Assembly: GCA_021186555.1 (NCBI GenBank)
Contig: JAJKFL010000042.1
Span: 23,559,521-23,623,520 of the forward strand
DNA: 64,000 nucleotides
Direction of reading: 5' to 3'
Origin: Reticulitermes speratus
Taxonomy: Eukaryota; Arthropoda; Insecta; Blattodea; Rhinotermitidae
Shown: positions 45,781 through 58,583 of the stretch, piece after piece
How positions within the stretch are numbered: position 1 is the first letter of the stretch
Layout: every line of letters starts with the position of its first letter
Translations under genes and position numbers: made by a program
Notes under the pieces: generated by a model
Databases searched by the model: none
Told to the model about the DNA's origin: nothing
The model's input: the letters and a program-made list of their open reading frames with translations, nothing else

Positions 45781-48404
45781 TTCCTCCTTCTAATGGTAAG
45801 TGTTGTCCCTGAAAAGGGCCATTTCATGGTCATGTCTCAAGCTGTCTTTGGAAAATTCACTTACTTATTCTTCGGTCTAACAGCACTAAGAGAATTAAAA
45901 ACTTTTCATTGCAGAGCGACATCTGCCTCCAGTCAGATAGCGAGGACCGCGCAGAGAACGTGTCACGGTTTCCAAACATGTCTCCTTGTCTCTATTCTGG
46001 TGATGGAAAACATTCTAAACACAGTATTATAGTCAATAAAGTTAAATAATTGTTATTTTAATATTTTGTTCTTTCCATTGTTAGAAATAAGGCAGTTGGA
46101 AATGGAAAATATGTTCTGCTTTATAAGAAAATAGTCTTGGATTTAATGGGTTACGAATGGCTTGGTATATTGTGAATAACATGCTATCCAATCAGGAAGC
46201 GGGACCTGTGAAATGAAAATGAAGATCAGTCGCAGAGCTGATACCATTCCAGAAAAACATGCAAACGGAACAACATTCATTCCGCCTGACGGCACCGAAT
46301 CAAGTAATTTAGTTCGCTGAGAAATGGACGATTAATGCGTCCTGGTTAGTGAGGCCGACATCTTCCAAATATTTTGAAATGAAAACAAGCAGTACTAGGA
46401 CAGGCTTTTCGCAATACAGTCACGCTTACGAGTTGCCTCTTCTGACTGTAACATCGAGACTGAGGATGAGAATAATGGTGGACGTGTTCTTCCCCTCTGA
46501 AATCTTTGTTTCGTGTGCAGTAACTTAACTATCCTCAGGCAAATGTCACTTGGTCTTACTCGCTAGCTGTCTGTTTTTGTGTTACTGTACAAATGATACT
46601 TGCCCGGAAGCAGTGCGGCCAACACAAGAAATTGCAATCTCTGGGTGCTTGGTTATTAATGAAACACGTTGCTAGTTGAGACTGCATGCAGTAAACTGCA
46701 GAGCTGCAGATAACACGGACAGTTGTATGGGATATGTACTTAGTTTAATTGTGATCATTTTTAAAGGGAAGTCAGTTAGAAGCATGAAAACCTTTATGCA
46801 TTTAAAGTGAGGTAAGGCGTGTCTGAATGTTTAGTTCTTATTCTGTGTAATGTCAAGCAAGAAGGTAGGAAAGTCTTCGGCAGAAACAAAGTTAATTTAG
46901 TTGCTGGCGTTAATTAATTGTCCATGATAAACATTACCTGAAGAATAATGCAGAAACTATTAGAAAATAATCAGAAAAAGTCCAGTACAACTAAACGCAG
47001 CGAAACCTAAATGTTTCATGTAATTGCCTTTAGTGCACAAAGTGTAATATATAGTTGTGTCTGCAAGAGGCAGTACGAGAGGCTTGATATATCTGCGTAA
47101 GCAGAAGCTTCAAGATGTCTACTATTAACCAGATATTATTGTGTTAATTATATTGTATTAAGATGAGGAGAGCATGTAGCACACACGAGAAAGTAAAACA
47201 CTCACACAAAAATTAGTCGGAGATCCTGAAGGAGAGAGACCAAGTGGCAGACATAGGCATAGATGGGCAAACAGAATTACAAGTTAGGAAATGTCCGCAG
47301 TGCGTAACACGTGTGGCGTGTTAGGTCGCTGATTGTCCCCAGATGTTAAGTACCTAAATATTGTACAAAACAACACTCGAGTACTTTAACACACATGTCT
47401 CCGTATCTTATCAACAGATTTACGATTGATAGTCATGAGATTTACAATCAATATATTTAAGTGTCGATATTCGACGTACATAAACGATCATAGTCTATAC
47501 TCTGTGCTAAACTGTTTCATCACCTCAGCTCGTGACTCACAGGTAACAGTCTTTCTCAATTAAGAAAAGCGATAACTGACAATTATTAAAGCATAAGCAG
47601 GTCTTCAGGTGAAGTGTCTGTTATATTTGTCCGATTTTAAGCAAAATCGGATTTTTTTGTCAAAGTGTAGTGCGATAAATTACGGCCAGTCAAACAAGAA
47701 GGGTGAAGCTAGTAGCTGCTTTCCGCTAGTGTCTTACGAATGGTAATAATATGTCTCATGGAGAAATACGTGTAGAATGTGAGGACACTGACTGGATTTA
47801 ATGGCTGAGGGTACGGTCAGTGGCGGTCTCTTGTGAACATTAGGATGAAGAGCCCGTGCAATACAAGACTAGTTTTCTTCTGTCTGTGAGATTATCAGGA
47901 ACTCTGCCTCGTCAACGTCTTTAAAACTAAGTTCATATGCCTGTATAGACGTACATATACGTAAGCAGCCTTCACAATGAAGAACGTAATTCTAATATAA
48001 ATATAAGTAATAACCCTTTGATTATGTGGCTATACCTTTTGTGTACTCTACCTTAAAACCCATTATATTATGTGTGTTTTGATACCTGTGCCTTTTAGTT
48101 TCATTTATAATCATGGCACATATTGTCAGGTGCTGGGGACATAGCAGGTTGACTTGACACACTGTACTAGAGTTTAAGTGGAAATGTCGCTTATTGTGAG
48201 TATGTTTACATGAACTAAAAATGCAGGTAATAAATATACAGCTGCAACTATCCAAAGAATACAAAGCTTTATATTTATATATTTTCGCCTCCGCTATTTT
48301 ACTCTTCGTAACATATATTATATACGTTATATACTTTATACAACACACTGTAAGTTCCAGAACCTCCAACCAATATTGCAACTGTATTATTTCCTTCTTT
48401 TTAT
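45781..48404. other. No gene recognised; one small RT-like relic
   Basis: Bases 47220-47283 on the plus strand encode GDPEGERPSGRHRHRWANRI, resembling the C-terminal [16 protein letters not shown] block of the LINE above, so this may be the last codons of a related element. Nothing else is recognisable. Confidence 0.45.
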
Positions 48405-48597
48405 ACACACATACATACATACATACATATATACATACGCACATACATACACACATACATACATACATACATACGCACATACATACAAACATACATACAT
48501 ACATGCATAGACACATACATACATACGCACATACATACACACATACATACACAAATACATATATATACATACATATACATACATACATACATACATT
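48405..48597. repeat. (CATA)n microsatellite
   Basis: About 190 bp of imperfect cata/cgca/caca tetranucleotides. It directly follows the 3' end of the LINE fragment at 48600-49345 on the minus strand, so it may have grown from that element's TATG tail. Frames over it are artefacts. Confidence 0.93.
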
Positions 48598-48599
48598 CC

Positions 48600-49345
48600 A
48601 TGGATCCACAAGTGTGACACAAAGACAACAGGATGTGGAACAAGTCATAAAGACATAAATATACACAACTTTTACAGTGAAAACTACTATAAACATTTTA
48701 CAAAACAGTATCACAGATCATCTCTGCACATAAAAAATTCATCTACAGAGCAAAAGGAGTGTGTTTTTAAGTATTTTGTTAAGGATAATTTAAACTTTGC
48801 CTTTTCATGAAGAATGAAACTACGTGGTAAGCTGTTGAAAATTTTGATGCCAGCATAAAATGTACTTTTTTAAAAACAAGATAGGTTGGCCTTTGGTTTA
48901 TGAAGATGGTGCTTATTCCATGTATTAATATTGTTTTGAACTTTTCTTGATGACTGACAATGAAGTTCATTGATGAAAATATATATTAGCATGGAACAGG
49001 TAAAGTCTATAATTGTTGAAATAGACTTCTACATGACGTTCTGGGTAGTGCACCAGCCATAATTCTGAAAACTCTCTCTTGTAAAGTGAAAATCTTCCTA
49101 CTGTTGGAAGAGTTACACCAGAAAAGTATTCCATACTTTATAATGGAATGAAATTATGCACAATAAATTGATTTGAGAGTGTTAATGTTAATGATGTGGA
49201 CCATCCACCTAACAGCATAACATACTCCTATTAACTTAGGAATAATTTGATAGATATGGTTCTTCCAATTTATCTGTCCAATTCACGCTGCAAGACCTAT
49301 GGAGTTGAGAAAGTATTATTAAATAATCTAAGGCACTCATGTAGG
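48600..49345 (-). pseudogene. Non-LTR retrotransposon C-terminus with 3' UTR
   Basis: The minus strand gives, with frameshifts and stops, post-RT blocks of a LINE. The first is a MLCC/VDGPHH area. Next are KVWNTFLV and FSLYKREFSELW. After these come NINTWNKHHLHKPKANLSCF, then KSTFYAGIKIFNSLPRSF, HEKAKFKLSLTKYLKTHSF and a SVDEFFMCRDD end at about 48720. The 3' UTR continues to the (CATA)n block. The copy is 5'-truncated and dead. Confidence 0.8.
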
Positions 49346-50274
49346 AGGACTTAAGTATATTTGGTGGAGTAAATGTGTCTTGAAAGGGCCTTCACGTCCG
49401 ACTCTTAATAGGACATTTATTGCTTCATCACCTACAGAAGACTACTGAAATGGCTTATTTTGCTCTCTGGATATTATGGAGCACTTTATACTTTTATGTC
49501 GGCAATAAAATTATATACCTTCTCGAGATCCAGGCCCTCGCAGCAACTGTATCATTCTGCATGCAGTAGTTTTCGGACTCGTCCTCTTTCTTCACATATT
49601 ACCACATATCTGCTACGTCTTAATTTTTCCCCAAGCTGAAATGAATATACGCGACGAGCAGAGATGGTATAAGACAAACCCAGACGAGCAACTGACGGGT
49701 TTATGCAGTCGCGGTGGGGTCCTAGCTTTTGAGTGGCCACAAAGGGCCCGTTAATTTGACCTTATCTGCTGTCCATTCTTCAATATATTAATAGGGATTG
49801 TAGTTCCTTCCAACGCAATTTCAGGCCAGGGAGAAGTTTGCGCGTAGGTTTCTGGTACGTGGGTTAGCGCGGGTGGAAGTACATCATCGCAAAGCCCTTT
49901 CAAAGACAAAGTTTATACGTCGCTGTTAAAGTCACTGGCAAAGGAGGTTGAATGTGACGGCGGCGTTTAAACAAGCACCGGCATTGTACCACTACGCCTG
50001 CAATCAATTCCACAGATGTGCTGTGAGTTGAAGGAAGTGTTTCGGATTATATTAGGTGTAACGCACAGCTAGTATAGGTATATCGCCAGCGATAAACCGA
50101 ACTGCATGAGGAACAAACCTATCCTAGTGTTACTTTGTCCAGCACAAATCTCACACAGTACTTAACCCGAGTCCCCGCGGTAAGAAGAAATATACTACTC
50201 TATAACGGAATAGTCACATAGTGTCTGTAAGAAATGTTGGAGAAAAATAAACAATGAAGGACTTCTCAATTTAT
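49346..50274. other. No gene recognised
   Basis: No coding motif or clear repeat was seen. Confidence 0.5.
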
Positions 50275-51031
50275 GCTCGCTACCTAGCTTTGCTACAGGC
50301 CTTACTGCATTAGATCCCTACCTAGCTTTGCTACAGGCCTTACTGCATTAGCTCCCTACCCAGCTTTGCTACAGGCCTTACTGCATTAGATCCCTACCTA
50401 GCTTTGCTACAGGCCTTACTGCATTAGATCCCTACCTAGCTTTGCTACAGGCCTTACTGCATTAGATCCCTACCTAGCTTTGCTACAGGCCTTACTGCAT
50501 TAGATCCCTACCTAGCTTTGCTACAGGCCTTACTGCATTAGATCCCTACCTAGCTTTGCTACAGGCCTTACTGCATTAGATCCCTACCTAGCTTTGCTAC
50601 AGGCCTTACTGCATTAGATCCCTACCTAGCTTTGCTACAGGCCTTACTGCATTAGATCCCTACCTAGCTTTGCTACAGGCCTTACTGCATTAGCTCCCTA
50701 CCCAGCTTTGCTACAGGCCCTACTGCATTAGATCCCTACCTAGCTTTGCTACACGCCCTACCGAATTAGCTCCCTACGTAATGCTACAGGCCCTACTGCT
50801 TTAGCTCCCTACCTAGCTTTGCTACAGGCCCTACTGCATTAGCTTCCTACCTAACTTTGCTACACGTCCTACTGCATCAGCTTCCTACCTAACTTTGCTA
50901 CACGTCCTACTGCATTAGCTTCCTACCTAACTTTGCTACACGTCCTACTGCATTAGCTTCCTACCTAACTTTGCTACAGGCCCTACTGCATTAGCTCCCT
51001 ACCTAACTTTGCTACACGTCCTACTGCATTA
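50275..51031. repeat. 38-bp minisatellite, 20 units
   Basis: The unit is gatccctacctagctttgct followed by acaggccttactgcatta. The array is 19 units of 38 bp plus one of 35 bp (the cgtaatgct unit near 50777). The left half is nearly identical unit to unit. The right third has diverged and contains its own subfamily (cttcctacctaactttgcta, cacgtcctactgcat). Confidence 0.96.
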
Positions 51032-52747
51032 AATCAAGCTTTTAGATTGCAGTTCATATAGAACGCTAGGAAAATTAAGAAATATTTACAAATTTTTGCT
51101 TGGTAGACACGAAGAAAATAGGATATTTGTGGCCATAATAGATGTCACTGGATAGATATTAAAAGAAATCTACGAGTATTCGTTCTGTCGGTGTAAACTT
51201 AACGTTCATGGCAGGGAAAACAGAGAGCTGTTTAAAATAAAGCTATGATTGATATTTTAAGCCATTAGTTGGTTGGTTGTTTGTTTGGTTGCTTATTTAG
51301 TCAGTTCTTTAGTAAGGTGGTCAGGTGAGGTCTCCGTTATTCTAGGATGTGTCACCGCATCACTGATTGATGGTGCCCAACGTTTCGAGACAGCGTAGTG
51401 GTCTCATTTTCAAGGTTCGAAATTTCCAAGAAGAAAGGCCTTGCATCAATTGGCTATGACGTGGAGCCACTTCCCAGAAGAACGCAGGCCGCAACAGCTA
51501 TACTTCTGCTAAAGCCGAAACACTCGCACAGTAGTTTCATATCTCCGTTATCCACGTAATTACTTATTTAGTTAGCGTCTACACAAATCTTTAGTGAAAC
51601 AGAACTGCCGAAATCTAAACTGTCCATAGTACAACTGTATGCTGTCATTCTGTTTACAACTGTATTGCTCAATGTGTCCAGGCGAATGCAACTACAATAG
51701 TTTGAAAATCGTACACGATTAACATTTTCTCAAACCCTTGCTTTTTTTCACAATTCAGCATTATCTTTTCCATCCCTTTCGATTCTTTGACAATATATGC
51801 AGTTGAAATAGCGTTATTAAATAAGCTGAGAGTCAATTACAGTGTGTAAATTTAGATAAATACTGAGATGAAATTAACGTTTGTGTGCTTTGTTGTGACA
51901 GCAAAGCAAACAGTAAAAACGTCTTGAAAAAGTTTATAATTATTTTGTAATTATCCAAACGCCATATAGCTTGACAAGAACGAATTTAAATTTTCGTCTA
52001 TCTCAACATCGCTGAAATTATTTTAATTTAACTTTTGCCTAGGAAGTAATGTTATAACTTGCTTTATTTTTACCATTTTTTTGGTAAATATTGTATTATA
52101 TTTGTAGGCATTTACAAATATTTATCTTGGAACTTCGAGCAGTGCGGAAGGTTACGATTCAAGTCCTCTGGGATATTGCGCCGTGTCAATTTTTAAATAG
52201 ATACCGACGTTTTTAAGAAGCTTAGTGCCTACAGCATCGGGATAAAACAGCCTTTATGCTTCCCAGCAGAACTGCATAGTCACAGAGCGTCAAATCTCAC
52301 AGTGCGGAACATACCTCACCGACGGCGTCACACACAAAGATACTGAGTGTAAGAGAGGCCAGTTCTTATTGATAGCTGTTTATGGAAGAATAGAGAATAT
52401 TAATGGCTTTTAGGGCGTGAGTGAGTACGTTTTATGAGACAGGTCTATGTAACAGAAAAAAATATTCGCTTTCTTCGCCTCATTGAACCCACTAAAGCCA
52501 ATATTAAGTACAATTCTACAGATCGTACTTATGCATATTAAGTAAAAGCGGAAGCTTTGTAAAATACAGTTTCTGTTAGCTGGGTGTCCCTCTACTTCGT
52601 CAAGTTAAACTGAACTCGCCCAAGGCACAGAATTCGGGGTGAGGATATGATAACATCGTGACCTGAGTTTATTACGGTTTTTGTTATTAAACGTACAAAA
52701 TAGATAAAAAATTGGTAACAAACTAATGAACTCAGACTGTAATTTAA
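51032..52747. other. No gene recognised; half copy of a fold-back repeat
   Basis: Bases 51325-51420 match one arm and loop of the fold-back at 23575-23701 (tgaggtctccgtt, gtcaccgcatcactga, ggtgcccaacg). A CGACGTTTT motif lies at 52203. The rest is unassigned AT-rich sequence. Confidence 0.5.
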
Positions 52748-52797
52748 AATTCTAATAAAATAACTTTATTTTAATATCACCGTGCATTTTTGAACAT

Positions 52798-53026
52798 TAA
52801 TACTGTTTTACACCAACCAAATGCACTTATTTATTTAAAGAACACTAAAATATTCTTTAAAATATTAGATAAAAACCCCTACCCTACGTTTCGGCAGTTG
52901 TGACACCCCCTGAAGATGACTTATCGATAAGCCGAAACATATGTAGGGGTTTTTATCTAATATTTTAAAGAATATTTTAGTGTTATATAAATAAATAAGT
53001 GCATTTGGTTGGTGTGAAACAGTATT
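52798..53026. repeat. Long near-perfect inverted repeat (fold-back)
   Basis: Arms of about 95 bp: 52798-52896 begins aatactgttttacaccaacc and ends ctacgtttcggc. The right arm 52934-53026 begins gccgaaacatatgtagggg and ends ggttggtgtgaaacagtatt. The loop is about 37 bp and includes cctgaagatgacttatcgat. The 15-bp sequence attctaataaaataa occurs on both sides (52749-52763 and 53024-53038). Confidence 0.9.
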
Positions 53027-53039
53027 CTAATAAAATAAA

Positions 53040-54829
53040 TTCCGAAAACCGGGAAGAAAAACTTAATCTTCCTTTTTAGAGCAGCCTGTGGCAGATACAT
53101 TCTTACTATCTCCATCTTCAAAGCGAAGTAACGCTGTGAACATCATAGACAGTAACTTGGCCTTCATTACGTACACAGTACATGCGAGACGTCGGTGACA
53201 CAACTAATTCTATAATAATCAGTGATGCTTCATATTCCCACAGCGGTGAATATGAAGCTTAAAGTCTTCTCAGACCTGGCACCTGATAGCTACCAAAATA
53301 TACGGTGTCATATTCCAGAATATTTTTAAACAAAATGCCACTTTTTCGTTCCCCATGTTACGTAAGAGATCACTGAAGCTATTATTTAGCTTAAGGCGAT
53401 AATTTGGAAAACTGAAAAATTGTAAATGTCAATAGTAATGCAGAATAGATTCAGCAGTAATATCCCTCTGGACTGCGAGCACGACAGTGGAAACCTCTAG
53501 TGGTATTAAGTTAAATTACTGTCCACATTAGCCAATGGCTGAAGAACGTATAATAAACACAATGAACCAACCCCCATCAGTATACTGTAGTGAAAGTCCA
53601 CCTTGAGGCAAGTTTTCGGATTGCATATTTCTCTTCGTGCAAAGCAATTGTAGTATTTCGTGCATGCTAGACTTCGCAGTCCGTTTTACGGGATATTAGG
53701 CACAGAATGGTGGACGTGTTTACATTACCAACGTGCTGTGGAATGTTCCATACAACAGGGAAATAAAAAATTGAACAGCCTTTTCCTTTCCGCTATAACC
53801 CACCTTACTCGCACAGTAAAGATAAGCACATGTACATATATAATGTGGAGCCAACGCCTCCAGTAGGATGAACAGGGATACTTGTTACCTCAATTAGAAG
53901 TCTCAGCCTTTAGCCATATCAATTTTGTGTTTTTGAACTTCGATGTTTTTTTTTTAATTAATTTACTTTGCTGTGTGTAACCACGAGTTAATGTTTGTGA
54001 GCTGGGTTATAAAACCACTTAATATATGTTTTTATAAAACATCATATAAAAACTTCTTCTTAGGATCGTACCTAGATGCCGTTTAAGGAGTAAAGTCTAC
54101 CTTATACGTGCTGAAACAAGGACGACACGAAAATGGTTGTAAATATAATTTAGTTCTTTGGCCAATGAAGATTTATTTATGACTGTGCTAACATTCATGC
54201 CTATAGCGAGATTGTTTTAGGAATTCAAATGAAAGTGTAGTGTGTAGTTTAAAACTCGCATAATTTTTAAACTGAAAATTTTGTTCCTCCGAACTTACAT
54301 TCATGTGCCTGTGTTTGTTCAAAACAGTGTGCAGGTGCAGCAGTGTTCAAAATATAAATATGTAGCAAATTCATCGTGTGTGAACCTACTCGTATACACT
54401 ACACAAAATTTTATTCCCGTAACATACTGACTTGGTTACAAACCGCATTAAACTAGCTGTGTATTAATTTGAAGTTCATGTGGCGTACATTTGTAAGCCC
54501 ATCAAAATATCAGTTAAGTTCTAACGATCGTTTTCAGTTGCTTGTCAGTCACGTATGGCTAAACACCTCAGTTACTACGTACTTACAGCAAAGCAGCAAG
54601 TCCGTGCCATCCGATTTAACGTTCAGTACGTAGACAGAATACGTTTACGAATTTCGTTGGCTCCTCTGAACAAATAACCGTTTTTCTGAACGTAATATAA
54701 CCTACTGAACTTCCGAATATGGACTCGGTGCACAGTGCGTTTTGTTTAGACGACACTCACGCCATACACGGTCAGTACTTGGTCTCAAAGTTAAGATTTT
54801 CAGGGATGTTAGGCTGTGTCGGGCGAGTA
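53040..54829. other. No gene recognised
   Basis: AT-rich sequence with no domain-bearing frame and no clear repeat. Confidence 0.5.
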
Positions 54830-55175
54830 GTTACCGACGTTTCGGTGGATTTCACTGCCTTAATCTCCAAGATCATGAGGTCCAAGAAGTCTGAGTGTCC
54901 GCAATACGGTCCTTCGAAACGTCGGCGAGCTTGATCCTGTAGAAAAATACAATATCATGCTTCGAAACGTCGGGAACTGCACGCCAAACGAGACGGCGTA
55001 GCATAAAAAAGACTGGAATCTACAACACCGCTGTCAGAACATTATATTTCGCAGTGTATAGCCTTCCTGTTATTTGTAAGATTTGAGGTTCTCGCGGTTG
55101 TCACCACTGTGTGGTTTTGTAAGTAGGCATCACAATTTCGATAAGAAGGCGTTATATTCCTCCGAAACGTCGTTA
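54830..55175. repeat. Cluster of CGACGTTTCG/CGAAACGTCG motifs
   Basis: The core appears at 54833-54843 (accgacgtttcgg), 54914-54924 (cgaaacgtcgg), 54963-54973 (cgaaacgtcgg) and 55163-55172 (cgaaacgtcg), one in the plus and three in the reverse sense. Between them lie words shared with other copies, such as ctacaacaccgctgtcagaa, similar to the 20370-20450 repeat. It looks like a composite of several insertions or a decayed fold-back. Confidence 0.6.
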
Positions 55176-55469
55176 CATCTGTATGAAATAGCCTGTCACT
55201 TCAGAACACATAAAACGACTTGTTTTTCCTTAAGAGAATGTAGGGCGTTACGTTGAAACTGTAACTGTACCTAGGACCATGACAATTCCACTAAACTATA
55301 AACATTATTAACCAATTTAGGGATTAATTTAACGAATCATAATTATATTTAGGGCAGAGTTTTTGACAGCAATTGATCAAATTTAATAAACCATACACCA
55401 GTAACAATTGGTACCTGACATGAGACCGGATAATCTTCAGAGAGGTCATCACGTTGTGATTTAACTAGA

Positions 55470-56880
55470 CATGCACAGATAAAGTCTGTCACAATAAAAC
55501 ACTATTTTGTAAGTAAAATATTACCACAAAAGTTCACTCACTAAATGTTTCAGCCCACGGAAGGTGCCATCCTCAGGTGAGACAATGCAAAAATGTATAC
55601 AAAGAAAGGCACTATTAAAACGAAACAGGCCTCTTTCTTACAAGTGCAAAAAACATTTGATATATTAGACATCGTACAATGCCTCCTCGAGTGATAACAA
55701 GGTCAATGGAGATTAAAATCTTAATATGTTACAATACAACCATAACATCATATAGACTAGTATTGCCACAGACGTCTTTAGCTCCTTAATATACTGGGAT
55801 GAAATAGGTGGCAAACGGGCATGCAGCATTTTGTTTGTTATGCAATGTCCACTCATACGTATATGGAACTTCGAAATGGTACTTTCTTACACAAGAGTTC
55901 TTCATATCAAGTACGGTTGCAAAAATAGTGAATTATAATGGAGTTTCTGTGACGATACCAGTGGCCACGCGGTCTAAGGCGTGGGTCTGCGGCCGCTTGC
56001 TTGCTGGGATTGCGGGTTCGAATCCCGCCGGGGGGATGGATGTCTGTCTCCTGTGAGTGTTGTGTGTTGTGTAGGTAGCGGTCTCTGCGTTGGGCTGATC
56101 ACTCGTCCTACCTAGCGTGATCGTGAAGCCTCTATAATGAGGCCCTGGCCCACTAGGGGCTATTGCGTCATGGGAAAAAATGGAGTTTCTGTAACACGTA
56201 TTGTAAATAGGAAGACCCAATAACTAGCCCGTTGTTACATAATCAATCAGTGATTCAAGAACATTATTCTGTACTTCTTAAACATCGTTAAGAAAGGGAA
56301 ACTTATGAGTACTTTAAAAAGTTTTATTTTTATTCAGAGACTAATTGTGATAATCAAATTGACGATAAATCTACATTGGGTTTAATACGATTTTCGATAT
56401 AATAGCTTAATATGAGAATGATAGAAGTCCGTGCAGTGGCACGCAAACCTTCAATAGGTACAAATCACGACCTCCATACCTCCGTAAGTACAGAACGGAC
56501 ATTTTATTCATTAACAAACAGAATTCTACGTGCTCATTTGCCACCTACTTCATCCCAGTATATTAAGGAACTAAAGACTTCGCTGACAATATCATTCTCT
56601 AAGATGTTATGGTTGTATTTTAAAGTATTAAGACTTTAATATCTATTAACCTTGTTATCACTCGAGGAGGCATTGTGCGATGTCTAATATAGCAAATTGT
56701 TTTCACACTCGTAAGATAGAAGCCTGTTTATTGTCAATAGTGCCTTTCTTTTTATACGTTTTTATTGTCTCACCTGAGGATGGTTTCTTCTGTGGTTTGA
56801 AACACGTACTGAGTGAATTTTCTTCGTAATATTTTACTTACAATTCAATGTGTTTTGTTTTGACTGACTTTATCCGTGTA
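55470..56880. repeat. Large inverted repeat with arms of about 390 bp
   Basis: The left arm at about 55470-55866 and the right arm at 56480-56880 are reverse complements with scattered changes. Paired words include gtaagtaaaatatta, gtgccatcctcaggtgagac/gtctcacctgaggatgg, atgcctcctcgagtgataac and ccttaatatactgggatgaa. The loop (about 610 bp) contains SINE copy C. No coding region is present. Confidence 0.88.
55951..56178 (+). mobile_element. tRNA-derived SINE, copy C, with perfect target duplication
   Basis: The head gacgataccagtggccacgc has A-box-like sequence followed by the B box GGTTCGAATCC (56011-56021). The tail ends gtcatgggaaaa. It is flanked by the identical 14-mer aatggagtttctgt at 55937-55950 and 56179-56192, a clear target-site duplication. 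It inserted into the loop of the inverted repeat 55470-56880. It is the same family as copies A, B, D and E. Confidence 0.95.
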
Positions 56881-58583
56881 CAAGACCGGATGACATAAAT
56901 ATAGTACTTCTTTACTAACTGGAAGATGCGAAAGTTTTATAATGTAGACACTAACAATAAATGTTAATGCGAGAAATTGTTTCCCTGCAATGTGTTTACT
57001 CAGATCTATTTATGAGAGTAGAAATAAACTGAACCGTTTTATTGTACCAAAATGTAGTCCATTCGCTTCGGAAACAGACTGAATTGCGAACGTATATTAC
57101 AATATGACTCTGGTGAGGCAATAAAACAAATGTCTTGCTCTTTCGGCAGTATAGCTGCATTATAATTCCACTGTCTTCGTCATGGCTAATAAAATAGAAT
57201 TATGAGAAGCGTACTGTGTTTCTTGACTGCTTAAAAGCAAGAGGCATTGATGCCAGCCTATAGAAAGAATTTTGCTCAAGTAAGCAGCATATATATTAAA
57301 CACACCGGAAAATGAATTCAGTTTTTAGCACATTTTACAAAGTTTGATAAGAAAGGCACAGTTATAGTACTGTTATGTCAGTGTGGCTGTGTACTGTTGC
57401 CCTTATGAAGTGCTGAACGATTTAGACGGAGTATTATGAAACTTGGCATTTACGGTACGAAAATAGAGCCAATCCATTTTTGTATTTGTTGCTGTCGTTA
57501 ATAACACCAAAACGGGTAGGAGGATAATAGATATTCGATAAATACACAACTTTTTAAAACAACTTTTGTACAGAATATGTCGGTTGCCATATTTGGCTCT
57601 AGAAAATTTTCTTGTTTGTTCGATAAATCAATGAATACCCGAAAGTTCGTGCCTTCCATCCGTCTGTGAGCCTATAAGCGACAGTCAGTGCAACAATCTA
57701 TTTGTCTGTCCACGCGTTCCTTTCTTCATATATTATAGTTTAGCTTCATAGGGAACGGAGAGAAATTACATAATTAAGACCTTCGTAATTTGTAATCTTC
57801 TTTTTCGGTCTTTTCGAAGCGGGTGCTGTGACGTCTTCCGACGTATTATACAATACTTTTGACATATTAATGTCATATGCATGCCGTATTCGTGTTATAT
57901 CTTGCTTCTTACATCATGTCACGTGATCTAAAACGTGAAATATTTAAATGTGCTGCGCTACACAAATGATAGAGTAAAACGCAATACGAGGGAGGAAATG
58001 CAAGATGGATACTACTTAGGCAGTGACATGTATCGAAAATTACAACCAAATCCATGCAAACAGAGAGTTTCAACAGAAACATGGACTTAAATATATTTTA
58101 CAACATCGATTTTGCGATATTATACAAAAACTGTTTAAAACACTGATACATAAGTTACTGAGACATGGAAGTGCGGTAACAGAAACATCATAAAGTGAAG
58201 TCCGCAGAAATGAAAATTCTGTGATTCTTATCTGGATGTACATGCTAGTACAAAACGAAGTCTCTCAATACGTCACAAAATTTACTCAGCTTAGGAAATG
58301 ACTTTATAACACTCTTCCACCCTGAAGATGGGGCAGGAGGTCTTCCCAAATATTAGTCATGTGCACCACATTGCACGGTGTCACGTCCAAGAAGGCCGTA
58401 TCTTCGTACTCACCTCATATCGGGAGATATGGGAAGATGTAGAAACAACGGCGAGTTTCTGACTTAGATAAAGTTGTTAAGTAAAAAGTATGGCTAGGTT
58501 AGTGGGAATGTTGTCGCTTTACCCTCTGGAAATTACACAGCGCTGAAAGATTTTATTGGGTGCACACCTGTATTTAGAACGCT
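56881..58583. other. No gene recognised
   Basis: AT-rich sequence without recognised motifs. Confidence 0.5.

Noticed and set aside
48022..48714. 230-codon minus-strand open frame
   Set aside because: It spans the (CATA)n repeat and LINE UTR; the middle is a microsatellite translation.
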